The position numbers and the translations under genes are program-made. The notes under the pieces are model-generated. The model saw only the letters and a list, made by a program, of their open reading frames with translations, did not search any database and was not told where the DNA came from. A stretch of 64,000 nucleotides of DNA from Pantoea rwandensis. GTDB lineage: Bacteria; Pseudomonadota; Gammaproteobacteria; Enterobacterales; Enterobacteriaceae. Of the stretch, positions 1 to 8,989 are shown one piece after another; positions within the stretch are counted from its first letter, which is position 1; every line of letters begins with the position of its first letter. The stretch covers positions 248,001-312,000 of the forward strand of contig NZ_MLFR01000001.1 of assembly GCF_002095475.1 (NCBI RefSeq), given 5' to 3'.

Positions 1-1384
1 CAATGAATCTTTTATTGAACAGGAGAGCCAAGTTATCAGTAAACCGGGACTTGGTCTCCGATTTACTATCGGCTCACATTTTACCGGCTTACATGCTTGC
101 TCGGCAGGGCAAAGGAATGAGATCTTTGCGACGAAACGTTTGGTAGGAATAGTCACCGACCTCCTAACGCAAGCACCTCAACCCTTATCGATTAGCACAC
201 TTTCAGAAAAATATTTCGTTAGCCGTTCTTCTATCGTAGAGGATCTTAAGAAAGCGGAAAGTTGGCTCGAAAACTTTTCATTACACATGTTTCGAGACCA
301 TACAGGTACCTACATAAAAGGCGATGATCTAAATATACGCGTGGCAATGAAAGAAATTATTGCGCATAGCTTTTTTAGCCGACACCAAATAGCGGATAGT
401 CGCATAGACAGATTTTCTCATACTGAGTTAGTGGAACAGTTTGGCAAGGTGAACGTAGAGAATTGTATTTCTCTGATGAGTTTGATTGAGAGAGATCTCT
501 CCGTGGCGATCAGTGAGCCTTATTACACAAATTTGTTTTCCCATTTACTTGTGACTATCAAAAGAGCTGTAGGTCTTGCCGCTCAATCGGAGATTGAAAC
601 ATTCAATCGTTACATGAGTCGGGAGTGGACAATTGCCGAGAAGGCCGTAAGTTGGTTGGAAAAAGAGTACAACTTATCTCTCCCAGAAATCGAAGTGAGT
701 TATATTTATCAATATATTATTTCATCTGGCCATCATACTTTGGCAAAGGATCCTCAAACGCCATTGTCACCGCGCAGTGAGGCCGATGAATATGCTGATA
801 AATTAATTTCCTGCTGCTCTCACGAACTTGGACTGAATCTTCGTCTGGATAAAAAATTGCATGATGGTTTGGCTCTGCACATTAAGCCAATGCTTAACCG
901 ATTAGCTTATGGAATAGCGATACACAATCCTTTATTGGATGAGATTAAGCATGAGTTTTTAACAGCGTTTAGCGCGGTCACCAGGGCAGTAGAAAAACTT
1001 GTAGGGTGTCATGCCACCTCAACAGTGTCAGAGGACGAAATAGCGTATCTCACACTCTATATTCAGGCTGCTCTTGATAAATTCAGTGCCAAAAAGAAGA
1101 TTATTATTGTTTGTTCCAGTGGAGTGGGAACATCACAACTATTAGCCAGTCGTATCAATCGCGCTTTTCCAGAGTGGGAGATCGTCGATATTGTTCCTGG
1201 CAGCCAACTTGATGTCACGTTAGCAGTAAAAGCATGTGATCTCATTATCTCCACGATTAAGTTAGAGGGGATGGAATTACCCGTTGCATATGTATCTGCA
1301 CTTTTTTCGAAGAAGGATATTGCCAGGATTTCTGAAAAAATTATTTTTAATGAAAATATGAAGGAGAAAGATAATGCTCGATAA
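1..1384 (+). CDS. PRD-domain PTS-linked transcriptional activator (BglG/MtlR type), 5' end outside window
   Basis: The reading frame is open from base 2, so the gene begins upstream of the window; the TTG at 140 is only an internal codon. About 460 residues are visible: a helix-turn-helix segment (around bases 165-300, 'ISTLSEKYFVSRSSIVEDL'), two PRD-like helical regions, then a C-terminal PTS EIIB-like domain whose phosphorylatable cysteine lies in 'VCSSGVGTS' (Cys codon at 1112). Such proteins activate sugar operons and are switched by PTS phosphorylation of PRD histidines and the EIIB cysteine. Its stop overlaps the start of the EIIA gene, so it heads or sits inside the PTS operon it probably controls. 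The sugar cannot be told from this fragment. Confidence 0.85.
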   Translation, partial: NESFIEQESQVISKPGLGLRFTIGSHFTGLHACSAGQRNEIFATKRLVGIVTDLLTQAPQPLSISTLSEKYFVSRSSIVEDLKKAESWLENFSLHMFRDHTGTYIKGDDLNIRVAMKEIIAHSFFSRHQIADSRIDRFSHTELVEQFGKVNVENCISLMSLIERDLSVAISEPYYTNLFSHLLVTIKRAVGLAAQSEIETFNRYMSREWTIAEKAVSWLEKEYNLSLPEIEVSYIYQYIISSGHHTLAKDPQTPLSPRSEADEYADKLISCCSHELGLNLRLDKKLHDGLALHIKPMLNRLAYGIAIHNPLLDEIKHEFLTAFSAVTRAVEKLVGCHATSTVSEDEIAYLTLYIQAALDKFSAKKKIIIVCSSGVGTSQLLASRINRAFPEWEIVDIVPGSQLDVTLAVKACDLIISTIKLEGMELPVAYVSALFSKKDIARISEKIIFNENMKEKDNAR

Positions 1385-1847
1385 AGTGGTGATTTCAGAC
1401 ATTCTCAGTCGCTCCTGCGTTGTAACTGATTTGGTGGCGACCAATAAAGTCGAAGTAATCGAGTATCTCTCAGCATTATTGCTGGCTGAAAATATCATCA
1501 ACGATAAATCTGGTTTTGTTCATGATGTACTCGCACGAGAGGAATTAGGACCAACAGGTTTTGATAACCAAGTGGCTATACCACATGGAAAGTCAAGCAC
1601 AGTGAACGAAACACGTATGGCGGTGGCCCGATTGCGTGACCCAGTGGACTGGGAAACCGAGGACGAGGTGGCAGTAAGGCTTGTCATTCTTTTTGCCGTA
1701 AGAAATGCGGACAGCAGTATAGGTCATATCAAAGTATTAGCCAGTGTTTCAGTTGCCCTTGGCGATGATGAGGTTGTTGAGCAATTAATGCAGGCGGAAA
1801 CGAGTGAGGCGTTATACCGATTAATCGTCAACAATACCGGAGTATAA
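1374..1847 (+). CDS. PTS fructose/mannitol-family EIIA component
   Basis: This 157-residue cytoplasmic protein matches the PTS EIIA type 2 domain. His71 in 'VAIPHGKS' is the expected phosphorylation site, receiving phosphate from HPr and passing it to the EIIB domain encoded next. A strong Shine-Dalgarno sequence (AAGGAG) precedes the ATG at 1374, which lies inside the last codons of the regulator (11-base overlap), so translation is probably coupled. The EIIBC gene starts 22 bases downstream. Confidence 0.9.
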   Translation: MLDKVVISDILSRSCVVTDLVATNKVEVIEYLSALLLAENIINDKSGFVHDVLAREELGPTGFDNQVAIPHGKSSTVNETRMAVARLRDPVDWETEDEVAVRLVILFAVRNADSSIGHIKVLASVSVALGDDEVVEQLMQAETSEALYRLIVNNTGV

Positions 1848-1869
1848 ACTTTTAATCTGGAGTTTATCA

Positions 1870-3324
1870 ATGAGACTAATTGCGATCACTGCCTGTCCAA
1901 CAGGTGTGGCACATACCTATATCGCTGAAGCTAACCTTAAAAAGAGCGCAGCCAAAATGGGTATTGATATTGTGGTTGAAACCCATGGCGCTGTAGAAAG
2001 TGAATATCATTTCACTGATGAAGATATTCATAACGCTGATGCAGTTTTGATTGCCGCAGATAAGGTCATCGACACGCGGCGGTTTAAAGGTAAACGAATT
2101 TTTAAAGTCCCGGTTGCACGTGCGGCTAAAGACGCCACAGGATTATTGAACAATATCCTTAGCGGTGCGCTAAAACCTGAAGCGACGGGCAATGTGTCAA
2201 CCACACAGAATGTAGACACGCCGGCTAACGCCAGCGGTAAGTCTATTGTCTCTCAACTTTATATTCATCTTATTACCGGCGTTAACCTGATGATCCCTTT
2301 TGTGGTCGCAGGGGGAATTCTGATTGCCTTAAGCTTCTCATTCGGCATCACTGCTGCAACACCAGGGGATGCGAATTTCAGTCCGATTGCCAAAATGCTC
2401 TCAGATGTCGGGGGCGGGGCCGCATTTGCTTTGATGCTTCCCATTTTGTCATTGGGTATCAGTAAATCCATCAGTGGTAATCTTGGTATTGTCTCTGGAG
2501 CAGTGGGAGGGATGCTCGCCGTGCATACTGGCGCTGGCTTTTTAGGCGCACTGTTTGCGGGATTCCTTGCCGGATATATCACCTTAGCCGTGGTGAAATA
2601 TATTCAGTTGCCAAAGGTATTAGCGGGTTTGAAACCCATTCTTATTGTTCCCTTGCTAACTGTTCTGCTCACCGGAGCATCAATGATTTTGGTGATCGGG
2701 CAACCCATTAAAATGTTGCTTGAAGCTTTAACCAGCTTTTTGCAAAGCATGGGAAATATGAATGCAGCCGTTATGGGGCTGATGATTGGCGTAATGGTGG
2801 CGTTCGATATGGGCGGACCACTTAATAAAACCGTCTGCATGTTCGCTATTGGATTAATGTCTACAGGAATTTATGAACCCATCGCGGCCTGTATGGCGGC
2901 AGGTATGGTGCCACCGATTGGCATAGCCCTGGCGACGACACTGTTCAAACGAAAATTCACCGCTCAAGAACGTGAAACAGGCAAAGTCACATACGTATTA
3001 GGGTTGTCGTTTATTACTGAAGGGGCAATACCTTACGCCGTCTCCGATCCCTTGCGTGTTATTCCCGCTATTTGTGCCGGCTCTGGACTGGCCGGCGCAC
3101 TCTCCATGGGTCTAGGCTGTGCTTCGCGAGCACCGCATGGTGGTGTTTTTGTCCTGTTTATCCCAAATGTCATTACCCACGTGCTGGCTTATATCTTTGC
3201 TATCGCGGCTGGTGCGTTGTTAACCGCAGTCATCCTGCGTGTGATTAAAAAAGACGTTAATCAAACCCTAACCGAAGGAGTGAAAGATGTTAATCAACAT
3301 GAAGAATCTTTTGAGCGTGGCTAA
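1870..3324 (+). CDS. PTS fructose-family EIIBC component
   Basis: This 484-residue inner-membrane protein combines an N-terminal fructose-type EIIB domain (residues about 1-100, phospho-Cys9 in 'TACPTGVAHT') with a C-terminal EIIC permease of about nine to ten hydrophobic segments (residues about 130-470). Family motifs include 'FDMGGPLNKT' and 'FITEGAIPYAVSDP'. It imports and phosphorylates a ketose or related sugar. Its last 38 bases overlap the aldolase gene, so uptake and cleavage of the sugar phosphate are translationally linked. FruA has an extra EIIB' domain; this protein has one EIIB, like the Frw/Frv-type systems. Confidence 0.9.
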   Translation: MRLIAITACPTGVAHTYIAEANLKKSAAKMGIDIVVETHGAVESEYHFTDEDIHNADAVLIAADKVIDTRRFKGKRIFKVPVARAAKDATGLLNNILSGALKPEATGNVSTTQNVDTPANASGKSIVSQLYIHLITGVNLMIPFVVAGGILIALSFSFGITAATPGDANFSPIAKMLSDVGGGAAFALMLPILSLGISKSISGNLGIVSGAVGGMLAVHTGAGFLGALFAGFLAGYITLAVVKYIQLPKVLAGLKPILIVPLLTVLLTGASMILVIGQPIKMLLEALTSFLQSMGNMNAAVMGLMIGVMVAFDMGGPLNKTVCMFAIGLMSTGIYEPIAACMAAGMVPPIGIALATTLFKRKFTAQERETGKVTYVLGLSFITEGAIPYAVSDPLRVIPAICAGSGLAGALSMGLGCASRAPHGGVFVLFIPNVITHVLAYIFAIAAGALLTAVILRVIKKDVNQTLTEGVKDVNQHEESFERG

Positions 3325-4147
3325 AGATAATAAGTTTGGTGTGGGTGCTTTTAATATTGCGTCTGCTGAATTTGCTCGCTTGGTGATTGAGGTGGCGGAA
3401 GAGTTGCATTCACCCGTTATTCTGGAAGTGCATCCGGTTGAGCATGATTTTTGTGGCGATGCCTTTATCGTGTATTTACGTGAAATAGCTGAAAAGGCGA
3501 GTGTCCCTGTGGTGATTCACCAGGATCATGGTCAGACACTGGAACACAATATTAAAGCCATCCAGACCGGTTATACCTCAGTGATGATTGATGCTTCTTT
3601 GCTCGCATTCGAAGACAATATCGCATTGACCCGCAAAATGACGGAGATAGCCCATGCCGCAGGCGTTTCAGTCGAAGCCGAGTTAGGGACAATTGGTGTT
3701 GCCGAAGGCAGTGCTGAGGGGGGACATAGCGAAATCCTCTATACCGATCCCGATCAGGCTGCTCGTTTTGTCGAAGAAACCGGTGTTGATACCCTTGCCG
3801 TAGCTATTGGCACGTCACATGGCTTATATCCCGCAGGCAAGCAGCCTCAACTGGACATCCCACGACTTAAGGAGATAGCGGCGCGCGTGGATATCCCGTT
3901 GGTATTGCATGGTGGTTCGGGAAATAAAGACAGCGAGGTTGCGGAAGCCATTCAAAATGGTGTGGGGAAAATTAATATTTCAAGCGATATGAAGAAAGCC
4001 TTTTTTGTCGCACTGGAAGATGAAATAAAACGTGGGGGACATGAACCCAGCGAGTTATTTCTTAAGCCTATGGCTGCGGCTAAAGAGGTGGTCGCACATA
4101 AAATGCGGCTATTCTCTTCGGCAGGCAAAGCTGAACTCTATGCTTGA
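3287..4147 (+). CDS. Class II ketose-1,6-bisphosphate aldolase (tagatose/fructose-bisphosphate type)
   Basis: This 286-residue zinc-dependent aldolase is related to KbaY/GatY and class II FBA. Catalytic Asp80 and zinc ligand His81 lie in 'HQDHGQ'; further metal-binding histidines lie in 'GTSHGLY' (His179) and 'VLHGGSG' (His208). It should cleave the bisphosphate made from the incoming PTS sugar to dihydroxyacetone phosphate and glyceraldehyde 3-phosphate, probably after a kinase encoded elsewhere. The start at 3287 has GAAGGAG six bases upstream; an in-frame ATG at 3299 is possible. The gene overlaps the EIIBC gene by 38 bases and ends the operon at a hairpin terminator. Confidence 0.88.
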   Translation: MLINMKNLLSVAKDNKFGVGAFNIASAEFARLVIEVAEELHSPVILEVHPVEHDFCGDAFIVYLREIAEKASVPVVIHQDHGQTLEHNIKAIQTGYTSVMIDASLLAFEDNIALTRKMTEIAHAAGVSVEAELGTIGVAEGSAEGGHSEILYTDPDQAARFVEETGVDTLAVAIGTSHGLYPAGKQPQLDIPRLKEIAARVDIPLVLHGGSGNKDSEVAEAIQNGVGKINISSDMKKAFFVALEDEIKRGGHEPSELFLKPMAAAKEVVAHKMRLFSSAGKAELYA

Positions 4148-4162
4148 GTGATAAGTTGTATT

Positions 4163-4188
4163 AAAGGGCGATAGGTCGCCCTTTATTT
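4163..4188 (+). terminator. Rho-independent terminator after the PTS operon
   Basis: A perfect 9-bp stem, AAAGGGCGA / TCGCCCTTT, with a TAGG loop is followed by ATTTATT. It lies between the aldolase and the convergent thioesterase gene and may work in both directions. Confidence 0.85.
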
Positions 4189-4189
4189 A

Positions 4190-4576
4190 TTATGGTGCCA
4201 AGGCATTCAACACCGCTTCAGGCATAGAAGGGCGTCCATTACTGAGACAGGTGGCAACAAAAGTCGCATCGGCGTAAACCACGTCATTGACCTTAATCTG
4301 TTGGACAAAATTCACCCGGTTACGCTTTTCATTTTTTTCCAGCGCGCACGTCACTTCGACTTTGTCACCTTTCAGCAAACTTTTACGAAAGCGCAAAGAG
4401 TATTCAAGAACCATGTACAGTTTGCCCTGTTTGAACTCTGCTTCAATATCAATCCCGAGCGCTTCACGCATAAATGCATGGCGAGTCCATTCCATATAGA
4501 ACGGATAATAAAGGCCATCTACCACGCCCTGGAAATCAATATGGTTTTCATCAACGTCATAGTGTTTAACGAACAT
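4190..4576 (-). CDS. Acyl-CoA thioesterase, 4HBT/hotdog fold (YbgC-like)
   Basis: This 128-residue single hotdog-domain protein has a YbgC/FadM-like N-terminus, 'YDVDENHIDFQGVV', with Asp14 at the place of the catalytic aspartate and an aromatic segment 'YYPFYMEWTR'. Such enzymes hydrolyse acyl-CoA or 4-hydroxybenzoyl-CoA thioesters in the cytoplasm. The 'YHxxY' histidine usual in YbgC is replaced by 'DGLYY', so the substrate may differ. An AGGATG sequence precedes the ATG at 4576. It is a single-gene unit converging on the PTS operon. Confidence 0.75.
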   Translation of the reverse strand: MFVKHYDVDENHIDFQGVVDGLYYPFYMEWTRHAFMREALGIDIEAEFKQGKLYMVLEYSLRFRKSLLKGDKVEVTCALEKNEKRNRVNFVQQIKVNDVVYADATFVATCLSNGRPSMPEAVLNALAP

Positions 4577-4778
4577 TTCTGCATCCTAAACTGAGGGTTA
4601 CATTGGTCAGAAGTGTATATAACGCAGAAGGACCGCAGGGTAAATGCGTAGATGTATCAAAGTGATGCTGGAGCTGAAGTTACCGTATCATTCGGTCCGT
4701 GTTGAGCAGGTGTGTATACGTCGGGTATTACCGTTATGTCTTATGCTTTTCAGATGAAGCTCATAAGGAACAAACGGG

Positions 4779-6035
4779 ATGAACAAGGACACATCAGTTA
4801 CTCAGCCATTACGCTGGGCACTGGCCCTAATATTTACCGGTATCGTGGCAGGGATTTGCGGCATGCTATTGGCATTGCTGTTGCATTTTATCCAGCACAT
4901 AGCGTTTGGTTACAGCCTGGATGCGGTGATCAGCAATGAGTCATTTTTGTCCGGTGTCACTGCGGCCACAGATTGGCGTCGATTCTCCGCCATTGTGTGC
5001 GGTGGCCTTGTCGCGGGTTGGGGCTGGTGGTTACTGGGGCGCTACGGCAGTCAACGCGTCTCAATCAGTCAGGTCGTCAACAATCCTAACAAGCCGATGC
5101 CACTTTTCACGACAGCCATTCATGCACTACTGCAAATCATTACCGTGGCGCTCGGCTCTCCACTCGGTCGTGAGGTGGCACCGCGTGAAGCTGGTGCGTT
5201 AGGTGCAGGGCTGATTGCCAACGGATTAGGCCTCGATGCCGATGCACGCAAAGTGTTGATTGCCTGCGGTGCTGGAGCCGGACTCGCGGCGGTCTACAAC
5301 GTGCCGCTGGCGGGTGCGCTTTTCACGCTTGAGGTGCTGCTGGTGACCTTTCGTTGGGAGTGTGCCGTCGCGGCATTAATCACCTCAGCCATTGCGGCAG
5401 GTGTCGCCACTTTGGGACTCGGCAATGAAGTGCAATATCACTTTTTAGTTGGCGCGGCACCGGCATCTATCATTGCCTGGGCGATCGTATGTGGGCCCAT
5501 TCTAGGGGCCGCGGCGATGCTGTTTCGCAAGCTCACGCAGCGGGCGCGAAGTAAGGTAAAAACCTCACTTCAGATGCCGCTGTTTTGCCTGTTGTCATTT
5601 GCCTTACTCGGCGGACTGAGTGTGATCTTCCCGCAACTCCCCGGTAACGGCAAAGGCCCGATGCAACTGGCGCTGGACGGCGCAATGCCCATGGCGTTGT
5701 TCATTAGCCTACTCATTCTCAAGATGCTGGTCATTTTGGCGGTGCTGCGCAGCGGCGCAGAGGGCGGATTACTGACGCCGGGATTGACGATTGGCGCACT
5801 GTTCAGCCTGATTCTTTGTGCCGTCTGGCAGCATCTGGTTCCGGGAGGCAATAGCGGGAGTTTCGCCCTGATTGGAGGAACCGCTTTTTTGGCAGCGTCA
5901 ATGCAAATGCCGTTGACCGCTGTGGCATTGCTGCTGGAGTTTACGGGGATGGATCACAGCTATCTGGTGCCTGCCATTCTCTGCACCAGCGGCTCATTTT
6001 TAATGTGCCGCTGGTTGGAGAAAGATAAGGGTTAG
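4779..6035 (+). CDS. CLC-family anion transporter, CLC-F (fluoride/proton antiporter)-like
   Basis: This 418-residue polytopic membrane protein has the CLC fold. Instead of the chloride-type GSGIP and GREGP motifs it carries 'GREVAPRE' (gating Glu132) and 'GGLLTPG' with a threonine before the proline. As I recall the family, these are marks of the CLC-F clade, which exports fluoride in exchange for protons. An AAGGA ribosome site precedes the ATG at 4779. I found no fluoride (crcB) riboswitch in the 200-base leader. The methionine expected in the first anion-binding loop of the studied CLC-F seems replaced (Arg93 region), so specificity is not certain; a chloride transporter remains possible. 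Its stop overlaps the end of the convergent hydrolase gene. Confidence 0.75.
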   Translation: MNKDTSVTQPLRWALALIFTGIVAGICGMLLALLLHFIQHIAFGYSLDAVISNESFLSGVTAATDWRRFSAIVCGGLVAGWGWWLLGRYGSQRVSISQVVNNPNKPMPLFTTAIHALLQIITVALGSPLGREVAPREAGALGAGLIANGLGLDADARKVLIACGAGAGLAAVYNVPLAGALFTLEVLLVTFRWECAVAALITSAIAAGVATLGLGNEVQYHFLVGAAPASIIAWAIVCGPILGAAAMLFRKLTQRARSKVKTSLQMPLFCLLSFALLGGLSVIFPQLPGNGKGPMQLALDGAMPMALFISLLILKMLVILAVLRSGAEGGLLTPGLTIGALFSLILCAVWQHLVPGGNSGSFALIGGTAFLAASMQMPLTAVALLLEFTGMDHSYLVPAILCTSGSFLMCRWLEKDKG

Positions 6036-6750
6036 AACACTTCATCCAGCAGCTGATACATGCGCTTAAAGGCACGCTGAGTCACTTCCGGGTGATATTG
6101 CGCCACACCCGTGTTATTCGCTTTCGGGTCAGTGAACGAATGCACGGCACCGGCAAAACTCACCAACTGCCAATCCACGCCTTTGCTGTTCATTTCACTG
6201 GCGAACGCGGCCAGCTGTTCGCGCGGGACTAACGGATCGGCAGCGCCGTCCAGCACCAGCAGGGAGGCGTTAATGGTGTTGCCATTGTAAGCACCTTGGG
6301 TGTCCAGGGTGCCATGGAATGACACAGCCGCTTTAATATCTGCGCCGCTGCGAGCGAGTTCCAAGGCGCAATGCCCACCGAAGCAGAAACCAATCGCGGC
6401 AACCTTGTCTGTCTGCACTGGCGCGCTGTTCTGCGTGCGTAGAGCAGTTAATGCGGCCTGCATACGGGCGACTTCTGCCGGTTTATCTTTCACTTCCATC
6501 ATCATTGCGCCGGCTTCATCACCGCTGGTTGGGCGCTTGCCCTGACCATAGAGATCGCAACCAGCACCACATAACCCTTTGCCGCGATGGCTTTGGCTTG
6601 TTCTGCGGCATCTTCCGTGGCACCCATCCAGTTTGGCGCAATCACGATACCGGGTTGCGGCGCGTTATGATCTGCGTTGTAAATTAAAATACCGTCGAAA
6701 GTATCATTGCCCACGGTGTAAGAAAGGGAAGTTGAATGGATATTGCTCAT
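6032..6750 (-). pseudogene. Dienelactone hydrolase family protein, frameshifted
   Basis: Two overlapping frames, 6502-6750 (N-terminal half, ending '...GYVVLVA') and 6032-6505 (C-terminal half), together make one dienelactone-hydrolase-type alpha/beta hydrolase of about 239 residues. The second half holds the nucleophile in 'GFCFGGH', an aspartate in 'DGAADPLVP' and the histidine in 'AVHSF'. Reading across the join, restoring one base near 6557-6558 (GCG GAT instead of GC GAT) gives a continuous '...VADLYGQGKRPTSGDEAGAM'. The gene therefore has a 1-base deletion, either a real inactivating mutation or a sequencing error. In working form it would be a cytoplasmic hydrolase of lactones or esters. 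Confidence 0.85.
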
Positions 6751-6833
6751 TAATTAAACTCGCTTGGTTTTATTAGCAGATGAAAACGAGACGTTACCGA
6801 CTTTATTTTATTTCACAATGAGTCTAAGAGTTA

Positions 6834-6857
6834 ACCGCACCAAATGTTTAGTGCGGT
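6834..6857 (-). terminator. Possible terminator after the MFS gene
   Basis: A 7-bp stem, ACCGCAC / GTGCGGT, with a 10-base loop lies just downstream of the MFS stop codon. It has only a short T-rich tail on the minus strand, so it is a weak candidate. Confidence 0.35.
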
Positions 6858-6878
6858 AATAAATGATTCACCTATTGT

Positions 6879-8093
6879 TTAAATTTGTGCCATTTCTGCG
6901 TGCGGTTTACTGCTACCCAAGGTGATAAGAAAACTCAGTAGGGTAAACACCGTCATAATGCCAACCATAATCCATGGAGTGCCATTACTCAGCCACGCCA
7001 GTAACAGGGAAGAAATAATCCCACTGCCGTACTGTAGCGAACCAATCAGAGCAGAGGCTGAACCCGCTGCATTGGGCACCGCATCCAGTGCTGCCGCCGT
7101 TGCGGAAGCCGCAATGATGCCATTCATAGAGAAGAAAATGAAAATGCAGATGACTAGCGTAGCAATGGCCGTTGGGTGGGTTTTCAACATCAAACACATC
7201 ACCAGCGTCATTATTGCGGCGACAAAGGAGGCTACTTTTAGCAATGTTTCCAGCCTGACGCGCTGCACGAGCTTTTTATTCACTGTACTGATGGCCACCA
7301 CGCCAACGATATTAATCGCGAACAGCCAACCATAATGTTGCGGATCGATGCCAAAATAGCTGATATAGACCGCCGGTGAACCGACGATAAAGGCATACGC
7401 GGCGACATAATAAAATGTCACACACAATGTAAAACGCATGAAGTTCTTATTTTGTAGCAAAGCACGATAATGAGAAAAGGCGTGCCCCAATGATGTCTTT
7501 ACACGTTTCTCCGCCGGTAACGTTTCTGGTAGCCACAGCAGAGAGCAAAACATAAGTATCCCCACAATGGCTAAAAACCAAAAAATCGTCGGCCATTGTG
7601 AATAGCGAATAATTTGCCCACCCAGCAGTGGTCCCGCAATTGGGGCGATGGCCATGACAATAATCAGTGTCGAAAGCATCTGCGCAGCACGGGTCCGAGT
7701 AAACAAATCGCGAATCATCGCACGGGCCAGCATCGGCCCCGTACAGGCGCCTGCAGCTTGCACCACGCGCCAGAAGACAATCTGAGACATCTCAGTGGAA
7801 AGGGCACAGCCAGCGGATCCCACCGCAAAGATGATCATCCCGATATACAGCGGTTTTTTTCGTCCTAGCTGATCACTGATCGGTCCCCAAATTAATTGCG
7901 CAATCGCGAAGCCGATCAGGAATCCGGTGACCGTTAACTCAGAATCGCCGTGTAGCGCGGCAGACATGACGGGCATCGCCGGAAGGTAAATATCAGTCGA
8001 GAGCGAGGTGAATGCCATCAACGCGCTAAGAATGACGATAAAAGCGATGCCGGTTTTCAAATCAGGGGGATGCGTGGCGGTTTTGATATCCAT
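6879..8093 (-). CDS. Bcr/CflA-family MFS drug efflux transporter
   Basis: This 404-residue inner-membrane protein has 12 predicted helices and the DHA1 drug:H+ antiporter signature: 'STDIYLPAMP' in helix 1, 'GPISDQLGRKKPL' in the helix 2-3 loop and 'GPLLGG' in helix 5. It resembles Bcr/CflA exporters of bicyclomycin, chloramphenicol or similar drugs. The frame can be read from a TTG at 8156, but the ATG at 8093 is preferred: the terminator of the upstream SDR gene lies at 8119-8144, between the two candidate starts. Confidence 0.88.
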   Translation of the reverse strand: MDIKTATHPPDLKTGIAFIVILSALMAFTSLSTDIYLPAMPVMSAALHGDSELTVTGFLIGFAIAQLIWGPISDQLGRKKPLYIGMIIFAVGSAGCALSTEMSQIVFWRVVQAAGACTGPMLARAMIRDLFTRTRAAQMLSTLIIVMAIAPIAGPLLGGQIIRYSQWPTIFWFLAIVGILMFCSLLWLPETLPAEKRVKTSLGHAFSHYRALLQNKNFMRFTLCVTFYYVAAYAFIVGSPAVYISYFGIDPQHYGWLFAINIVGVVAISTVNKKLVQRVRLETLLKVASFVAAIMTLVMCLMLKTHPTAIATLVICIFIFFSMNGIIAASATAAALDAVPNAAGSASALIGSLQYGSGIISSLLLAWLSNGTPWIMVGIMTVFTLLSFLITLGSSKPHAEMAQI

Positions 8094-8118
8094 AGAGCCT
8101 TTAGTGTGTGCAAAGGTG

Positions 8119-8144
8119 AAAAGACTGCCAGGTTTGGCAGTCTT
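8119..8144 (-). terminator. Rho-independent terminator after the SDR gene
   Basis: A perfect 10-bp stem, AAGACTGCCA / TGGCAGTCTT, with a 4-base loop is followed on the minus strand by TTCACC, adding to the TT at the stem end. It separates the SDR from the MFS gene and argues against the TTG start for the latter. Confidence 0.8.
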
Positions 8145-8156
8145 AGTGTCAGTCAA

Positions 8157-8894
8157 TTACAGTTCCTGGCGTGTCGGGCGGAACAGAATTTCGTTGATAT
8201 CAACATCGTCCGGTTGGCTTATCGCGAAGGCCACTACGCTGGCAAAAGAATCCGCTGAGATGGCATAGTCGTCGTAAAACTGCTTAATGCCGCTCGCCAC
8301 ATCCTTTTCAGTGATGCTTTCCACCAATTCACTCTCAACGGCACCCGGTGAGATGATGGTGGTACGGATGTTGTAAGATTTAACTTCCTGGCGTAAGCCT
8401 TCCGAGATCACGCGTACCGCCGTTTTTGTTGCGGCATAAACCGCACTTCCTGGTCGCACTTTGTGTCCAGCTACCGAAGAGGTGTTGATGATGTGTCCGC
8501 TTTTTTGCGCTTGCATATGCGGCAGGGCTGCGGCGATGCCATACAGGACGCCTTTCAAATTGACGTCAATCATCGCGTTCCAGTCATCCAGTTTTTGACG
8601 TTCCAACAATGAGTGCGGCATTAACCCGGCGTTATTGACCATCACATCAATACGGCCATGTAATGTAACGGCTTTTTCCACCAATGCCTTTACCTGATCT
8701 GGCTGTGTCACATCGGTTTGAACCGCGGCTTCGATGGGCAGTCCGAGTTGTTGCGCCAATGCTTGTAAGCGATCGAGGCGACGCGCGCCCAGTACCACTT
8801 TGGCACCTTCCTGCACCAGACGTTTTGCAAGGGCTTCACCAAGCCCACTACTGGCTCCGGCGATCACCACCACTTTGTTTGCGATATTGTTCAT
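8157..8894 (-). CDS. Classical short-chain dehydrogenase/reductase
   Basis: This 245-residue cytoplasmic NAD(P)-dependent SDR shows the cofactor motif 'GASSGLG', the structural 'NNAG' motif, catalytic Ser in 'NTSSVAG' and the 'YAATK' active-site Tyr-Lys pair. It belongs to the broad YdfG/serine-3-dehydrogenase-like group. The substrate cannot be read from sequence. It is transcribed separately from the MFS gene downstream, as shown by the terminator between them. Confidence 0.88.
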   Translation of the reverse strand: MNNIANKVVVIAGASSGLGEALAKRLVQEGAKVVLGARRLDRLQALAQQLGLPIEAAVQTDVTQPDQVKALVEKAVTLHGRIDVMVNNAGLMPHSLLERQKLDDWNAMIDVNLKGVLYGIAAALPHMQAQKSGHIINTSSVAGHKVRPGSAVYAATKTAVRVISEGLRQEVKSYNIRTTIISPGAVESELVESITEKDVASGIKQFYDDYAISADSFASVVAFAISQPDDVDINEILFRPTRQEL

Positions 8895-8989
8895 GTCATG
8901 TGCTCCTGATTAGGGTCCGACTGAGCGTATCAAAGCCGGACTGTCGTGATTAGTCGTGATAATTCGCTAGAACCTATGAGTCAAAATCA

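Noticed and set aside
140-1384. TTG at 140 as the true start of the PRD regulator
   Set aside because: The same frame is open back to base 2 with HTH-like and regulator-like sequence, so the gene is cut by the window edge.
4577-4778. Fluoride riboswitch upstream of the CLC-F-like gene
   Set aside because: I looked for the conserved crcB-motif segments and could not find them. Only a covariance search could exclude it fully.
8094-8156. Longer N-terminus of the MFS transporter
   Set aside because: The SDR terminator lies within this stretch, and the extra residues match nothing in the family.
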